A stretch of 64,000 nucleotides of DNA from Flavobacterium muglaense (GTDB lineage: Bacteria > Bacteroidota > Bacteroidia > Flavobacteriales > Flavobacteriaceae): NCBI RefSeq assembly GCF_014305155.1, contig NZ_JACRUK010000001.1, positions 95,159-159,158 of the forward strand, in the 5' to 3' direction. The notes under the pieces were generated by a model. That model was given only the letters and a program-made list of their open reading frames with translations. It was not told the origin of the DNA and ran no database searches. Below, one piece after another: positions 35,165 to 43,609 of the stretch (position 1 is the stretch's first letter; the number at the start of each line of letters is the position of its first letter). A program made the translations under genes and the position numbers.

Positions 35165-36053
35165 GGATATCTATTGTTGGTAATTTTTTGTTTTTTAACT
35201 TCAAATTCATTCCTTGAATTCCTTGAATTCCTCCAGTATGAATCAATAAAATTTTCGATTTTGGAGGAAAATAACCCGTTGCAATTCTATTCATAACGCC
35301 AAAAACCATCTTTCCAGTATATATAGGATCTAATGGTATTTTATTTTCCTGAAAAAACTGGTTGATAAAAGCAATTAATGCTTCATTTACTTTCCCGTAC
35401 CCACCAAAATGATAGTCTGTTACCAGTTCCCAATTTTCCTGCTTTGCAAAAATACGAATTTCATCTTGTAAAAAGTCGCCTTTCAAAGCTGGAAATCCTA
35501 AAACTTTTTGATGTGACAGTGCACTATTTATTAAACCCGAGATAGTTCCACCAGTCCCTACTGCTGTACAAATGTAATCAAATTGCTGATCTTCAACTGT
35601 TAAAATCTCTTGACAGCCTTTTACAGCTAACTCATTTGTACCTCCTTCTGGTATCAGGTAGAAATTGCCGTAGGTCGTTTTTAAATTTTCTAAAAATGAT
35701 ATTTCTTGCTTATTACGATAATCTTCTCTTGAAACAAATTTAAACTCCATTCCGCAATTTTGTGCAAATTGCAAGGTAGGGTTGCTAGCAATTTTATCTA
35801 CCACCTCATCACCGCGAATCACGCCAATAGTCTTAAAACCATTCTCTTGCCCTGCAAAAGCTACTGCGGCAATATGATTCGAATAAGCTCCTCCAAAAGT
35901 GAGTAAGGTTGTTTTATGCTCTATTTTCGCTTGAAGCAAATTATACTTTAGTTTTCTAAATTTGTTTCCTGATACAAACGGATGCATTAAATCCTCCCGT
36001 TTTATAGTTACCGAAATGGAATTAGGAAGCGGTATTGTTAATAGTTGATTCAA
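35157..36053 (-). CDS. D-cysteine desulfhydrase / ACC deaminase-family PLP enzyme
   Basis: PLP enzyme of the 1-aminocyclopropane-1-carboxylate deaminase/D-cysteine desulfhydrase family, about 298 residues. Key features: IKREDLMHPFVSGNKFRKLKYN with the PLP lysine, LTFGGAYSNHIAA, the phosphate loop VGTGGTISG, and IHTGGIQGIQG at the end. The frame is open to a TTG at 36095, but that codon lies inside a terminator and at the -33 position of a promoter (TACCTTTG, 36065-36072). The TTG at 36053, just downstream of that promoter, is the more credible start; no ATG exists before residue 22. Most bacterial members act on D-cysteine, so deamination of ACC is not assumed. Confidence 0.82.
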   Translation of the reverse strand: MNQLLTIPLPNSISVTIKREDLMHPFVSGNKFRKLKYNLLQAKIEHKTTLLTFGGAYSNHIAAVAFAGQENGFKTIGVIRGDEVVDKIASNPTLQFAQNCGMEFKFVSREDYRNKQEISFLENLKTTYGNFYLIPEGGTNELAVKGCQEILTVEDQQFDYICTAVGTGGTISGLINSALSHQKVLGFPALKGDFLQDEIRIFAKQENWELVTDYHFGGYGKVNEALIAFINQFFQENKIPLDPIYTGKMVFGVMNRIATGYFPPKSKILLIHTGGIQGIQGMNLKLKNKKLPTIDIHV

Positions 36054-36064
36054 ACTTTTTTTGT

Positions 36065-36096
36065 CAAAGGTATGGCTTCTAACAAAAAAATGCAAT
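36065..36096 (-). promoter_or_regulatory. Promoter of the D-cysteine desulfhydrase-like gene
   Basis: On the minus strand, ATTG (36093-36096), 20 bases, then TACCTTTG (36065-36072). The spacing equals that of the lysS promoter. The -33 part lies inside the terminator stem of the upstream gene. Confidence 0.65.
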
Positions 36097-36116
36097 CGGT
36101 ACAGGATTGCATTTTT
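36086..36116 (-). terminator. Intrinsic terminator of T9SS-secreted protein gene
   Basis: AAAAATGCAATC pairs with GATTGCATTTTT around a 7-base loop, followed by T on the minus strand. It ends 21 bases beyond the stop and overlaps the next gene's promoter. Confidence 0.85.
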
Positions 36117-36136
36117 GAGAACAAACAGGTATAAAA

Positions 36137-37963
36137 TTAATTTTTGACAATGATTTTTTGACTGAAACCTGTATTTTCATTAGTAGTTAATTTCGCGATA
36201 TAAATACCGTCACTAAGATTAGATGTAGAAAAACTATAATTGGTCTCTGATCCTAAATCTTTTTTAGTGAAAATTAATTTACCTAGAATATCATACAAAC
36301 TACAAGAAACTAGCTCTTTTTGTAATGGATTACTTATTGTTAAGTTTTTAACTGTATTGTTTATGTACATTAAAAAAGATTCATTTTTAACCGCATCAAC
36401 TCCTAGTGTTGCTCCACCTTTAAACGTGATTTCAAACTGAGAATTGTTCACTCCTGCAGGCAAAATCAACTCATAAAAGCTGTCTTTTATATCCACATAA
36501 GTATTTGCTACTTTATCGTGTAAGTACACTTTATCTGATTCTGTGAAATTAATTATTTCTTTAACTGAGATTTTATAATTAGCCGATTTAGTGTTTTTGA
36601 ATCCCAATGGTATTTTTTTATCAATATCAAACTTCACTGCATCGATTACAAACTCTTTTTTATCCAGAACAAAATACATATCAGCCTCCGCATTATCACT
36701 AGTAGAAGCAGCGTCCATGGCAGCGTCAATCCCGTCAGTTGCATCAGGTACAAAAGCAAGTACTATTTGACGAACTCCTTTTCCGTTCAACAAGGCGTTC
36801 AAACGTATTTGAGGCGCTGGAGTTGTATTTACTGTAGTATAATCATAACCCGAAACAGATGGGATTTTGGCTAAAAAATTACTTTTATTAGTTTTAGAAT
36901 TAGTAGCCATTTTTTCAAAATTAGACAAATTTGCCGTACCTTCTTTTACAAAAACTCTAAAAATATTTTGCATGCTCACACTACCAGCAACAGTTCCTTC
37001 GATCATAAACCCTTGCCCTATTGGCGAAAAACGTCTTTCGTAAGTCCCACCTGTACCAGTCGTTGTAACCTGATTTCCAGACCCATCGTACGAATAAAAA
37101 GTAGCTGGAGTATACACACCGTTTCCTGATCCTCCCAAAGGAGAATAAGCCCCATAACCTCCCTTATAATCTGCTATGTAGTGCGAATTAACGGTTTTAT
37201 CTTGTTCCCAAAAATAGGCGATACCTGTAGAATTTGTTGCACTTACTAAAAATGCCGACAAATCAATCGCCGATGGATACGGATTACCCGTCAAAGTATA
37301 TTGCCCTACAGCAACTGGAATAGCAATTGTACCATCATTTGGTTTTCCTCTAAAGTCATATCTTTGTTTGCTTCCTGCATTATTTTGCACACCGTCAACA
37401 GTGGTAGCATTTGTTCCTGCAGTCCCTTTCATAGTAAAACCTTCCCCTGCATTCAATGTATTTCCAGCTCCAACAAAAACCCAACTTGGAGCACTGCCTG
37501 GTAGTTTCCAAATCCAATAAGGAGCTATTGCCAATGGCGAAGCGGTCCCATTATAATTACTTGAAGCCAAAATAGTAGGTGCGTTACTAGTTGTACTTGT
37601 TGCAACATCCATAAGTTGTGTCACACCAAAAGGCGAATTACCTGTTGTTCCTACAGCACCTCCTACCGGAGAACACCAGTAGTTGTATTGAAAATTATTT
37701 ACAGATCCTTCTTGATATACAGATAATTTACCTAATCCCTTATTGGCACTAGCAACAGCTGAACCTTGTAATAATTGTGCATCTTTCCTTAAATAAAAAT
37801 CGCTACTCGCAGCATTCAATTCCAGTTCTTTTTTTATAAAAACAACTTCGTTACTTACATAAACAGAACTGTTTGGGCTGATAAACATTTGTGCTTCTGT
37901 TTTATTGATGAATAAAATTCCAGAAACAATAATAAAGCTGTGTTTTAGTAGTTTTGTGTTCAT
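36137..37963 (-). CDS. Secreted protein with type IX secretion C-terminal sorting domain
   Basis: Protein of 608 residues exported by Sec and then by the type IX system. A signal peptide ends at INKTEAQ (about residue 25); the C terminus (about 525-608) is a T9SS type A sorting domain (SCSLYDILGKLIFTKKDL, YSFSTSNLSDGIYIAKLTT, ending KIIVKN). The middle is beta-rich with repeated Ser/Thr/Gly/Asn segments and two NPYPSAIDLS/NSPFGV-type blocks, without an enzyme motif I can name. It is probably a surface-attached or released protein of adhesin or structural type. Single gene with its own terminator. Confidence 0.82.
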   Translation of the reverse strand: MNTKLLKHSFIIVSGILFINKTEAQMFISPNSSVYVSNEVVFIKKELELNAASSDFYLRKDAQLLQGSAVASANKGLGKLSVYQEGSVNNFQYNYWCSPVGGAVGTTGNSPFGVTQLMDVATSTTSNAPTILASSNYNGTASPLAIAPYWIWKLPGSAPSWVFVGAGNTLNAGEGFTMKGTAGTNATTVDGVQNNAGSKQRYDFRGKPNDGTIAIPVAVGQYTLTGNPYPSAIDLSAFLVSATNSTGIAYFWEQDKTVNSHYIADYKGGYGAYSPLGGSGNGVYTPATFYSYDGSGNQVTTTGTGGTYERRFSPIGQGFMIEGTVAGSVSMQNIFRVFVKEGTANLSNFEKMATNSKTNKSNFLAKIPSVSGYDYTTVNTTPAPQIRLNALLNGKGVRQIVLAFVPDATDGIDAAMDAASTSDNAEADMYFVLDKKEFVIDAVKFDIDKKIPLGFKNTKSANYKISVKEIINFTESDKVYLHDKVANTYVDIKDSFYELILPAGVNNSQFEITFKGGATLGVDAVKNESFLMYINNTVKNLTISNPLQKELVSCSLYDILGKLIFTKKDLGSETNYSFSTSNLSDGIYIAKLTTNENTGFSQKIIVKN

Positions 37964-38358
37964 AAATAGTGAAATTAAGTTAACGGTTGTTTTTTTAATT
38001 GCTGCATTCTATTAAAAATTCAAACTTTTAATCTCTATCTGATAATCAAAGTATTAGAATTCTGTTTTCTTGCTTTACAAAACTACAAAGAATAGTTTTT
38101 CCAAAATTAAAAAAACACGATTAATTACACTTTATATCGACAAAATACATCTTTTTAATTAAATTTGGTAAATTTTCTTACTATTTTAAAACGAAATACA
38201 ATGCCAAATGAGTCCAAAAACGGATCACTCTACAAAGCAAAAAATAGGACAGTTATTAATTTTAGAATGGTTTTACAATAAAAAATACCCCAAAAAGGAT
38301 TTGTTTCCTAGTTCTAGAACATAGCTAGTTTTGTTAGAAAAAAAAGGAAGTTTTTAAT
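37964..38358. other. Gene-free region upstream of T9SS gene
   Basis: About 395 bases between the T9SS gene start and the 3' end of the small HExxH gene. An ATG at 38201 opens a 26-codon frame with no matching signal, which I do not call a gene. No strong hairpin or full promoter match was found, only A/T-rich sequence. Confidence 0.4.
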
Positions 38359-38700
38359 TTAAAGCGCTGCTACTACCAAATACCTTAAAAAAGAATAAAA
38401 ACTACGCTGCTGTAAGTACTGCATGTTTGATTCATTTGCGTAAGCTTCCCGTTCAAAACTAATATTTCGATACGCTGTATTCCGATCCCGATATTGCAAC
38501 AACCGAATTAAGTATTCTAAAAAATACCAGATAAAAAAAGGCAATACTAACAACTCTATTTGTTGGCGCAAATGTATTTTTTCGTGGTTTACAAAAATTT
38601 TATTATCCTTATCCACCGCATATTTTACAAACACAAATGGAAATGCGGTTAATCCACGAAATCCTTTAGGTATTAAATATTTGGTAACAATTAAAAACAT
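38359..38700 (-). CDS. Small membrane protein with HExxH motif
   Basis: Conserved-looking protein of 113 residues with no assigned name. It contains HEKIH (about residue 39), the core of zinc metallopeptidases, followed by hydrophobic helix LLVLPFFIWYFLEYLIRLL (about 50-68) and a later Glu in SFEREAYANE that could be the third zinc ligand. Such a layout (HExxH, membrane helix, ExxA) recalls a minimal M48/M56-like membrane peptidase, but the protein is far shorter than those families. Activity is inference. It is alone on its strand with no clear promoter. Confidence 0.6.
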   Translation of the reverse strand: MFLIVTKYLIPKGFRGLTAFPFVFVKYAVDKDNKIFVNHEKIHLRQQIELLVLPFFIWYFLEYLIRLLQYRDRNTAYRNISFEREAYANESNMQYLQQRSFYSFLRYLVVAAL

Positions 38701-38825
38701 TGATTATAAAATTTATAAATTTGTAACTATATAATGGTGCTTTTTAATGAAAAAGATAATTAACCGCTTCTTTTAAAAATTAGAATAAACCGCCAAAAAA
38801 CTACAATTTACAATACAACCAAAAT

Positions 38826-39002
38826 ATGCTGGAGCAAAGTAATGAAAATAAATTAATAGAAGGAGAAGATTTTTACTACACCCCCGAAGGTTATAAATGC
38901 TTCACCGAAAAACACCACTTAAAAAGAGGTTATTGCTGTAAAAGTGGTTGCCGTCATTGCCCCTATGGTTTTGACAAAAAAACAGGAACAATCAAGAAGT
39001 AA
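38826..39002 (+). CDS. DUF5522-like small Cys-rich protein
   Basis: Protein of 58 residues, shorter than usual gene-calling limits. It reads MLEQSNENKLIEGEDFYYTP, then YCCKSGCRHCPYGF near the end, a motif of four Cys plus His typical of the DUF5522 group and suited to metal binding. The C-terminal KKTGTIKK tail and the ATG/TAA frame are clean. Function unknown. It stands alone, 180 bases before hutU. Confidence 0.72.
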   Translation: MLEQSNENKLIEGEDFYYTPEGYKCFTEKHHLKRGYCCKSGCRHCPYGFDKKTGTIKK

Positions 39003-39181
39003 GCAATACTTCATTTTTGCCAATCAATTAACCCAACCATAAATATGGATATCTGTTCTCAACAATACAGGATTAAAATCTACAAATCCTATCATCGGTC
39101 GGATATTCGTTATCCTTAGTGATTTGTACGCCAGTTAGTATCGATTAATCAACTCACCTATTTAACGAATAAAATTTGAAG

Positions 39182-41164
39182 ATGACTTTTAAAGAACAAA
39201 TCCAACAAGGAATTCCTACTATATTACCAGAGCCAAAACCGTTTGAGGCCAACATCAATCATGCGCCCAAACGAAAAGAAATTTTGACTGTTGACGAAAA
39301 AAAATTAGCCTTACGCAATGCGCTCCGTTATTTTGATGCGAAGGATCACGCAGTGCTATTACCTGAATTTAAAGCCGAACTTGACACTTATGGTCGCATT
39401 TATATGTACCGCCTGCGTCCTGATTACGAAATGCGTGCGCGTCCCATAGCAGAATATCCTGGAAAATGCGAGCAAGCCAAAGCCATTATGTTAATGATTC
39501 AGAACAATCTGGACTATGCCGTAGCGCAACACCCACATGAGCTAATTACTTATGGAGGCAATGGTGCTGTGTTTCAAAACTGGGCTCAGTACTTATTGAC
39601 CATGCAATACTTGTCTGAAATGACAGAAGACCAAACCTTAACAATGTATTCTGGTCACCCAATGGGATTGTTCCCATCGCACAAAGAAGCGCCAAGAGTG
39701 GTGGTCACAAACGGAATGGTTATTCCTAATTATTCGCAACCCGATGATTGGGAAAAAATGAACGCACTAGGCGTATCCCAATATGGACAAATGACTGCCG
39801 GAAGTTATATGTACATAGGTCCTCAAGGAATTGTACACGGTACAACAATTACCGTTTTAAATGGTTTTAGAAAAATACAAAAAACAACAGCAGGCGGATT
39901 ATTTGTTACTTCAGGTTTAGGAGGCATGAGCGGTGCCCAACCCAAAGCGGGTAATATTGCAGGCTGCATCACTGTTTGCGCCGAGGTAAACCCAAAAATA
40001 ACACACATACGCCACAGCCAAGGCTGGATTAACGAAGTCATTGAAAACTTAGACCAACTGGTGAGCAGAGTCGCTTTGGCGAAAGCCAATAATGAAGTGG
40101 TATCCATCGCTTATCTTGGAAATGTAGTAGACGTTTGGGAGAAATTTGACCAAGAAAACATCCAGATCGACTTGGGTAGTGACCAAACATCACTTCATAA
40201 TCCTTGGGCTGGTGGGTACTACCCTACCGGTCTTAGTTTTGAAGAAGCTAATGTTATGATGGCCGAGGACCCTGAATTATTCAAACAAAAAGTACAAGAA
40301 ACCTTGCGCCGTCATACGGATGCCATCAATAAACACACCGCCAAAGGAACTTATTTCTTTGATTACGGAAACGCTTTTTTATTAGAAGCTTCTCGAGCTG
40401 GTGCGGCAATTATGGCCGAAAATAATATTGATTTTAGATACCCTAGCTATGTTCAAGACATCATGGGACCCATGTGTTTTGATTATGGATTTGGTCCTTT
40501 TAGATGGGTTTGCGCCTCTGGAAAACCCGAAGATTTACAAAAAACAGATGATATTGCTTGCGCCGTTCTTGAAGAAATGGCAAAAACTGCCCCAATTGAA
40601 ATTCAGCAACAAATGCAGGATAACATCACTTGGATCAAAGGAGCGCAAGCCAATAAACTAGTAGTAGGCTCTCAAGCTCGAATACTATATGCTGATGCCG
40701 AAGGTCGAGTGAAAATTGCCGAAGCTTTTAATCAGGCTATTGCCAAAGGCGATATAGGTACGGTAGTGTTAGGTAGAGACCACCACGATGTTTCTGGAAC
40801 CGATTCTCCCTATAGAGAAACCTCTAATATATATGACGGATCTCGTTTTACCGCTGATATGGCAATCCAAAACGTGATAGGTGATAGTTTTCGTGGTGCA
40901 ACCTGGGTTTCAATTCACAATGGTGGAGGTGTTGGCTGGGGAGAGGTAATTAACGGTGGTTTTGGTATGGTTCTTGATGGTTCTAAAGAAGCTTCAAGAC
41001 GCTTAGCTTCAATGCTTTTCTGGGATGTAAATAACGGAATATCAAGAAGAAGTTGGGCACGAAATGAAGGCGCTATTTTTGCTATAAAAAGAGCCATGGA
41101 AACGCAACCTTTATTAAAAGTGACCATCCCTAATATAGTTGACGATAGTTTATTAAATTTTTAA
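39182..41164 (+). CDS. hutU: Urocanate hydratase
   Basis: Cytoplasmic enzyme of about 660 residues that hydrates urocanate to imidazolonepropionate in histidine degradation, using tightly bound NAD+. Family features: RPIAEYPGKCEQAKA, YGGNGAVFQNWAQY, MTAGSYMYIGPQGIVHGT, the NAD loop GLGGMSGAQPKA, and the active-site Cys region FGPFRWVCASG. The open frame begins two codons earlier at a TTG; the ATG at 39182 is the likely start. The length exceeds the roughly 560 residues of the Pseudomonas/Bacillus enzyme, an expansion seen in other Bacteroidota. hutH, hutI and hutG are absent from this window. Confidence 0.95.
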   Translation: MTFKEQIQQGIPTILPEPKPFEANINHAPKRKEILTVDEKKLALRNALRYFDAKDHAVLLPEFKAELDTYGRIYMYRLRPDYEMRARPIAEYPGKCEQAKAIMLMIQNNLDYAVAQHPHELITYGGNGAVFQNWAQYLLTMQYLSEMTEDQTLTMYSGHPMGLFPSHKEAPRVVVTNGMVIPNYSQPDDWEKMNALGVSQYGQMTAGSYMYIGPQGIVHGTTITVLNGFRKIQKTTAGGLFVTSGLGGMSGAQPKAGNIAGCITVCAEVNPKITHIRHSQGWINEVIENLDQLVSRVALAKANNEVVSIAYLGNVVDVWEKFDQENIQIDLGSDQTSLHNPWAGGYYPTGLSFEEANVMMAEDPELFKQKVQETLRRHTDAINKHTAKGTYFFDYGNAFLLEASRAGAAIMAENNIDFRYPSYVQDIMGPMCFDYGFGPFRWVCASGKPEDLQKTDDIACAVLEEMAKTAPIEIQQQMQDNITWIKGAQANKLVVGSQARILYADAEGRVKIAEAFNQAIAKGDIGTVVLGRDHHDVSGTDSPYRETSNIYDGSRFTADMAIQNVIGDSFRGATWVSIHNGGGVGWGEVINGGFGMVLDGSKEASRRLASMLFWDVNNGISRRSWARNEGAIFAIKRAMETQPLLKVTIPNIVDDSLLNF

Positions 41165-41211
41165 AACGGAATCTATCTTAAAACACAATATAGTAATTAA
41201 AAACCCATATC

Positions 41212-41742
41212 ATGAAAGCAATAAAACTTATACCCGTACTTTTACTATTCATATTAGGTGCTTGTAGCACTGTGAGAGTAAACGCAGATTATGACAAAAA
41301 TGTCGATTTTACACAATATAAAACCTATGCCTTTCACAAAAACGGTATAGACAAAGTACAAATCTCTGAGTTTGACAAAAAAAGAATTCTTCGCGCCATT
41401 GACGCTGAATTAAGTAAAATGGGAATGACCAAAAGTGAGAACCCTGATTTGTTAATCAACATTATGACTAAAGAGAGAGAAAAACTGGAAGTCAATCAAT
41501 TTAATGCTGGTTTTGGCTACGGTTGGGGATTTGGCTGGAATCCGTACATGTGGGGAGGACGTAATTTTGTAAGTTCATCTACCGAAGGCACTTTGTTCAT
41601 TGATTTGATCGATGCTAAGAAGAAAGAATTAATTTGGGAAGGTGAAGGTGTTGGTAATTTGACTCAAAACAGAGACAAAAAAGAAGCCGTTATCAATGAT
41701 TTTGTAGCTAAGATTATGGCACAATTTCCACCAAAAAACTAA
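41212..41742 (+). CDS. DUF4136 lipoprotein
   Basis: Lipoprotein of 176 residues (lipobox LGACS). The DUF4136 layout is clear: VNADYDKNVDFTQYKTYAF after the lipid anchor, a helix ILRAIDAELSKMGMTKS, NPDLLINI, a Tyr/Trp/Gly-rich loop FGYGWGFGWNPYMWGG (about 103-118), and GTLFIDLIDAKKKELIWEG near the end. Members are periplasmic and of unknown function. It is followed by a terminator that overlaps the next gene's promoter box, so it is transcribed separately from the haemoglobin gene. Confidence 0.88.
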   Translation: MKAIKLIPVLLLFILGACSTVRVNADYDKNVDFTQYKTYAFHKNGIDKVQISEFDKKRILRAIDAELSKMGMTKSENPDLLINIMTKEREKLEVNQFNAGFGYGWGFGWNPYMWGGRNFVSSSTEGTLFIDLIDAKKKELIWEGEGVGNLTQNRDKKEAVINDFVAKIMAQFPPKN

Positions 41743-41769
41743 AAACACAACCCGTATCTTATAGAAATG

Positions 41770-41794
41770 GCCTACCTTTGCGTAGGCTTTTTTT
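41770..41794 (+). terminator. Terminator of DUF4136 gene overlapping a -7 box
   Basis: GCCTAC pairs with GTAGGC around a 6-base loop, then seven T. The same bases include TACCTTTG (41773-41780), a full -7 consensus, 25 bases before the next ATG. Confidence 0.75.
41773..41780 (+). promoter_or_regulatory. Candidate -7 box for truncated haemoglobin gene
   Basis: TACCTTTG lies inside the terminator stem of the upstream gene and is placed correctly for the ATG at 41805. No -33 TTTG is present at the usual distance. Confidence 0.5.
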
Positions 41795-41804
41795 ATACCC
41801 TATT

Positions 41805-42212
41805 ATGACAACAAAAACAGACATAACTACCCTTGATGATATTAAATTATTGGTAGACAGCTTTTACTCCACCGTTCAAAAAGATGCTTTCATAGGCCCC
41901 ATATTTAATGGAAAAATAGGCAATCGCTGGCCAGAACATTTGGAAAAAATGTATCGCTTTTGGCAAACTATTTTGCTCGAAGTTCACTCGTACTCCGGAA
42001 GCCCTTTTCCGCCACACAAACATTTACCTGTTGACAAAGAACATTTTGACCGCTGGATGGAAATTTTTGTAGCGACGGTAGATACTTTATTCGAAGGTCC
42101 TATTGCTGACGAGGCTAAAATGCGCGCCAAGAACATGGCTGAAATGTTCAATTATAAAATCAATTACTTTAGAGATGCCTCGCAAAATGGCGATCTATTA
42201 AATTCAAAATAA
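41805..42212 (+). CDS. Group III truncated haemoglobin
   Basis: Small haem protein of 135 residues with the two-on-two helical globin pattern. Markers include LLVDSFYSTVQKDAFIGPIF, the helix EHLEKMYRFWQTILLE, HKHLPVDKEHFDRWMEIF with the proximal His, and AKNMAEMFNYKINYF. Group III members are thought to handle oxygen or nitric oxide. The frame is open nine codons further upstream, but those codons lie over the terminator/promoter, so the ATG at 41805 is used. It is followed after 5 bases by the phytase-like gene and may share its transcript. Confidence 0.88.
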   Translation: MTTKTDITTLDDIKLLVDSFYSTVQKDAFIGPIFNGKIGNRWPEHLEKMYRFWQTILLEVHSYSGSPFPPHKHLPVDKEHFDRWMEIFVATVDTLFEGPIADEAKMRAKNMAEMFNYKINYFRDASQNGDLLNSK

Positions 42213-42217
42213 ACGCC

Positions 42218-43348
42218 ATGCGCAAATTAGTATATCTTACCCTTTTATCTCTTAATTTTTTTTCATGCTCGAGCCTTAAAGTTACAAACACTGTCAACCC
42301 GAATCCAAAACTAAAATTTGTTAACGCTATTGAAGTTCCTTTTAATCAAGAGTTCAAAAACACTGTTGTAGGCGGATTATCAAGTATTGATTATGATTCT
42401 AAAAATGATTTGTACTATTTCATTTGTGATGATCGAGCGGTTTACAATGACGCCCGTTTTTATACTGCCAAAATTCAGCTTGATGCCGATACGATCAAAA
42501 AAATTACTTTTCAAGATGTAGTCTCTTTAAAAAATGCTGCTGGCGCAAAATATAGTAATTGGGAAAAATACCCTGATAGCTCTATTGACCCTGAGGAAAT
42601 GCGTTACAACCCAAAAACAAAATCGGTGGTTTGGAGTAGCGAAGGCGCACGTGTGATTGCCAAAGATTTTACGGTTATCCAGAATCCATCGTTGCAAACG
42701 GCTTTCCTAAACGGAAGTTATATAAATGACTTTAGTTTGCCCAAAAACCTCAACATGCAAAAAGAGGAAAAAGGCCCACGTAGCAATGGTGTTCTAGAAG
42801 GAATCACTTTTAATTCAGACTTTAGCAAACTGTATACAAATGTAGAAGAACCGCTATACGAAGACGATCAAGAAGCTACTACCACCAAAGGAGGTATGAT
42901 TCGTCTATTTGAATTTGACACTAAAACGCGTAAAAATACCGCACAATACGGCTACCTACTCGATCCTATTGCACACGAACCCAACCCACATACTGGTTTT
43001 GCCGTAAACGGAATCTCAACGATTCAATATTATGATAAAAATCAACTGCTTATTGTAGAACGTTCTTATTCGGTAGGGAAACAAGCGTGCACTATTAAAG
43101 TTTATTTGTGTGATTTAACCAATGCAACCAACGTAAAGGATATTGCATCATTGCAAAATGAAGGCGTACAATTAGCTAGTAAAAAGCTAGTATTAAACAT
43201 GGATGACTTGGGAATATTTACTGATAATATTGAAGGAATTACTTTTGGCCCAAAACTAGCCAATGGCAAACAATCTATCCTTTTTGTATCTGATAATAAT
43301 TTTTCAGACAAACAGAAAACGCAAGTATTGCTTTTTGAAGTGGAGTGA
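42218..43348 (+). CDS. Phytase-like esterase family secreted lipoprotein
   Basis: Lipoprotein of 376 residues (lipobox NFFSC) of the esterase-like activity of phytase family. Typical blades: LSSIDYDSKNDLYYFICDD near the start, SVVWSSEGARVI, NGVLEGITFNSDFSKLYTNVEE, TGFAVNGISTIQYYDKNQLLIVERS, and DNIEGITFGPKL near the end. The family is predicted to hydrolyse phosphate or other ester bonds at a beta-propeller surface, but no member's reaction can be read here. It lies 5 bases after the haemoglobin gene and ends at an intrinsic terminator. Confidence 0.85.
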   Translation: MRKLVYLTLLSLNFFSCSSLKVTNTVNPNPKLKFVNAIEVPFNQEFKNTVVGGLSSIDYDSKNDLYYFICDDRAVYNDARFYTAKIQLDADTIKKITFQDVVSLKNAAGAKYSNWEKYPDSSIDPEEMRYNPKTKSVVWSSEGARVIAKDFTVIQNPSLQTAFLNGSYINDFSLPKNLNMQKEEKGPRSNGVLEGITFNSDFSKLYTNVEEPLYEDDQEATTTKGGMIRLFEFDTKTRKNTAQYGYLLDPIAHEPNPHTGFAVNGISTIQYYDKNQLLIVERSYSVGKQACTIKVYLCDLTNATNVKDIASLQNEGVQLASKKLVLNMDDLGIFTDNIEGITFGPKLANGKQSILFVSDNNFSDKQKTQVLLFEVE

Positions 43349-43371
43349 TTTCAGTTTTTATGATATTATAT

Positions 43372-43402
43372 AAATCCGCGGCTGTATGTTGCGGATTTTT
43401 TT
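43372..43402 (+). terminator. Intrinsic terminator after phytase-like gene
   Basis: AAATCCGC pairs with GCGGATTT around an 11-base loop, followed by a T run. It marks the left edge of the Gabija-like locus. The rest of the gap (to 43609) shows no feature that I can support. Confidence 0.8.
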
Positions 43403-43609
43403 TATTCATTAAAGGAAATACAAAAAGAGCTTCACCATAATCTCAAACACAAACCTCCGAAGCAGTTGAATATTTTATTACTGTCTCCAATACCTATTAA
43501 ACACCAAACTTCTTACAAAGAAATAAAAAGCGTAATCTTTTTATTGTTAATGAATTAAATTAATATTTACTTTGAATTCGGTATATTAGCAACTATAAAC
43601 CATCAATCA

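Noticed and set aside
36054..36095. Start of the desulfhydrase-like gene at the upstream TTG
   Set aside because: The codon lies inside a terminator stem and the -33 promoter element, and is upstream of the probable transcript start.
38201..38281. 26-codon frame in the gap upstream of the T9SS gene
   Set aside because: No promoter, no recognisable motif and no composition unlike random sequence.
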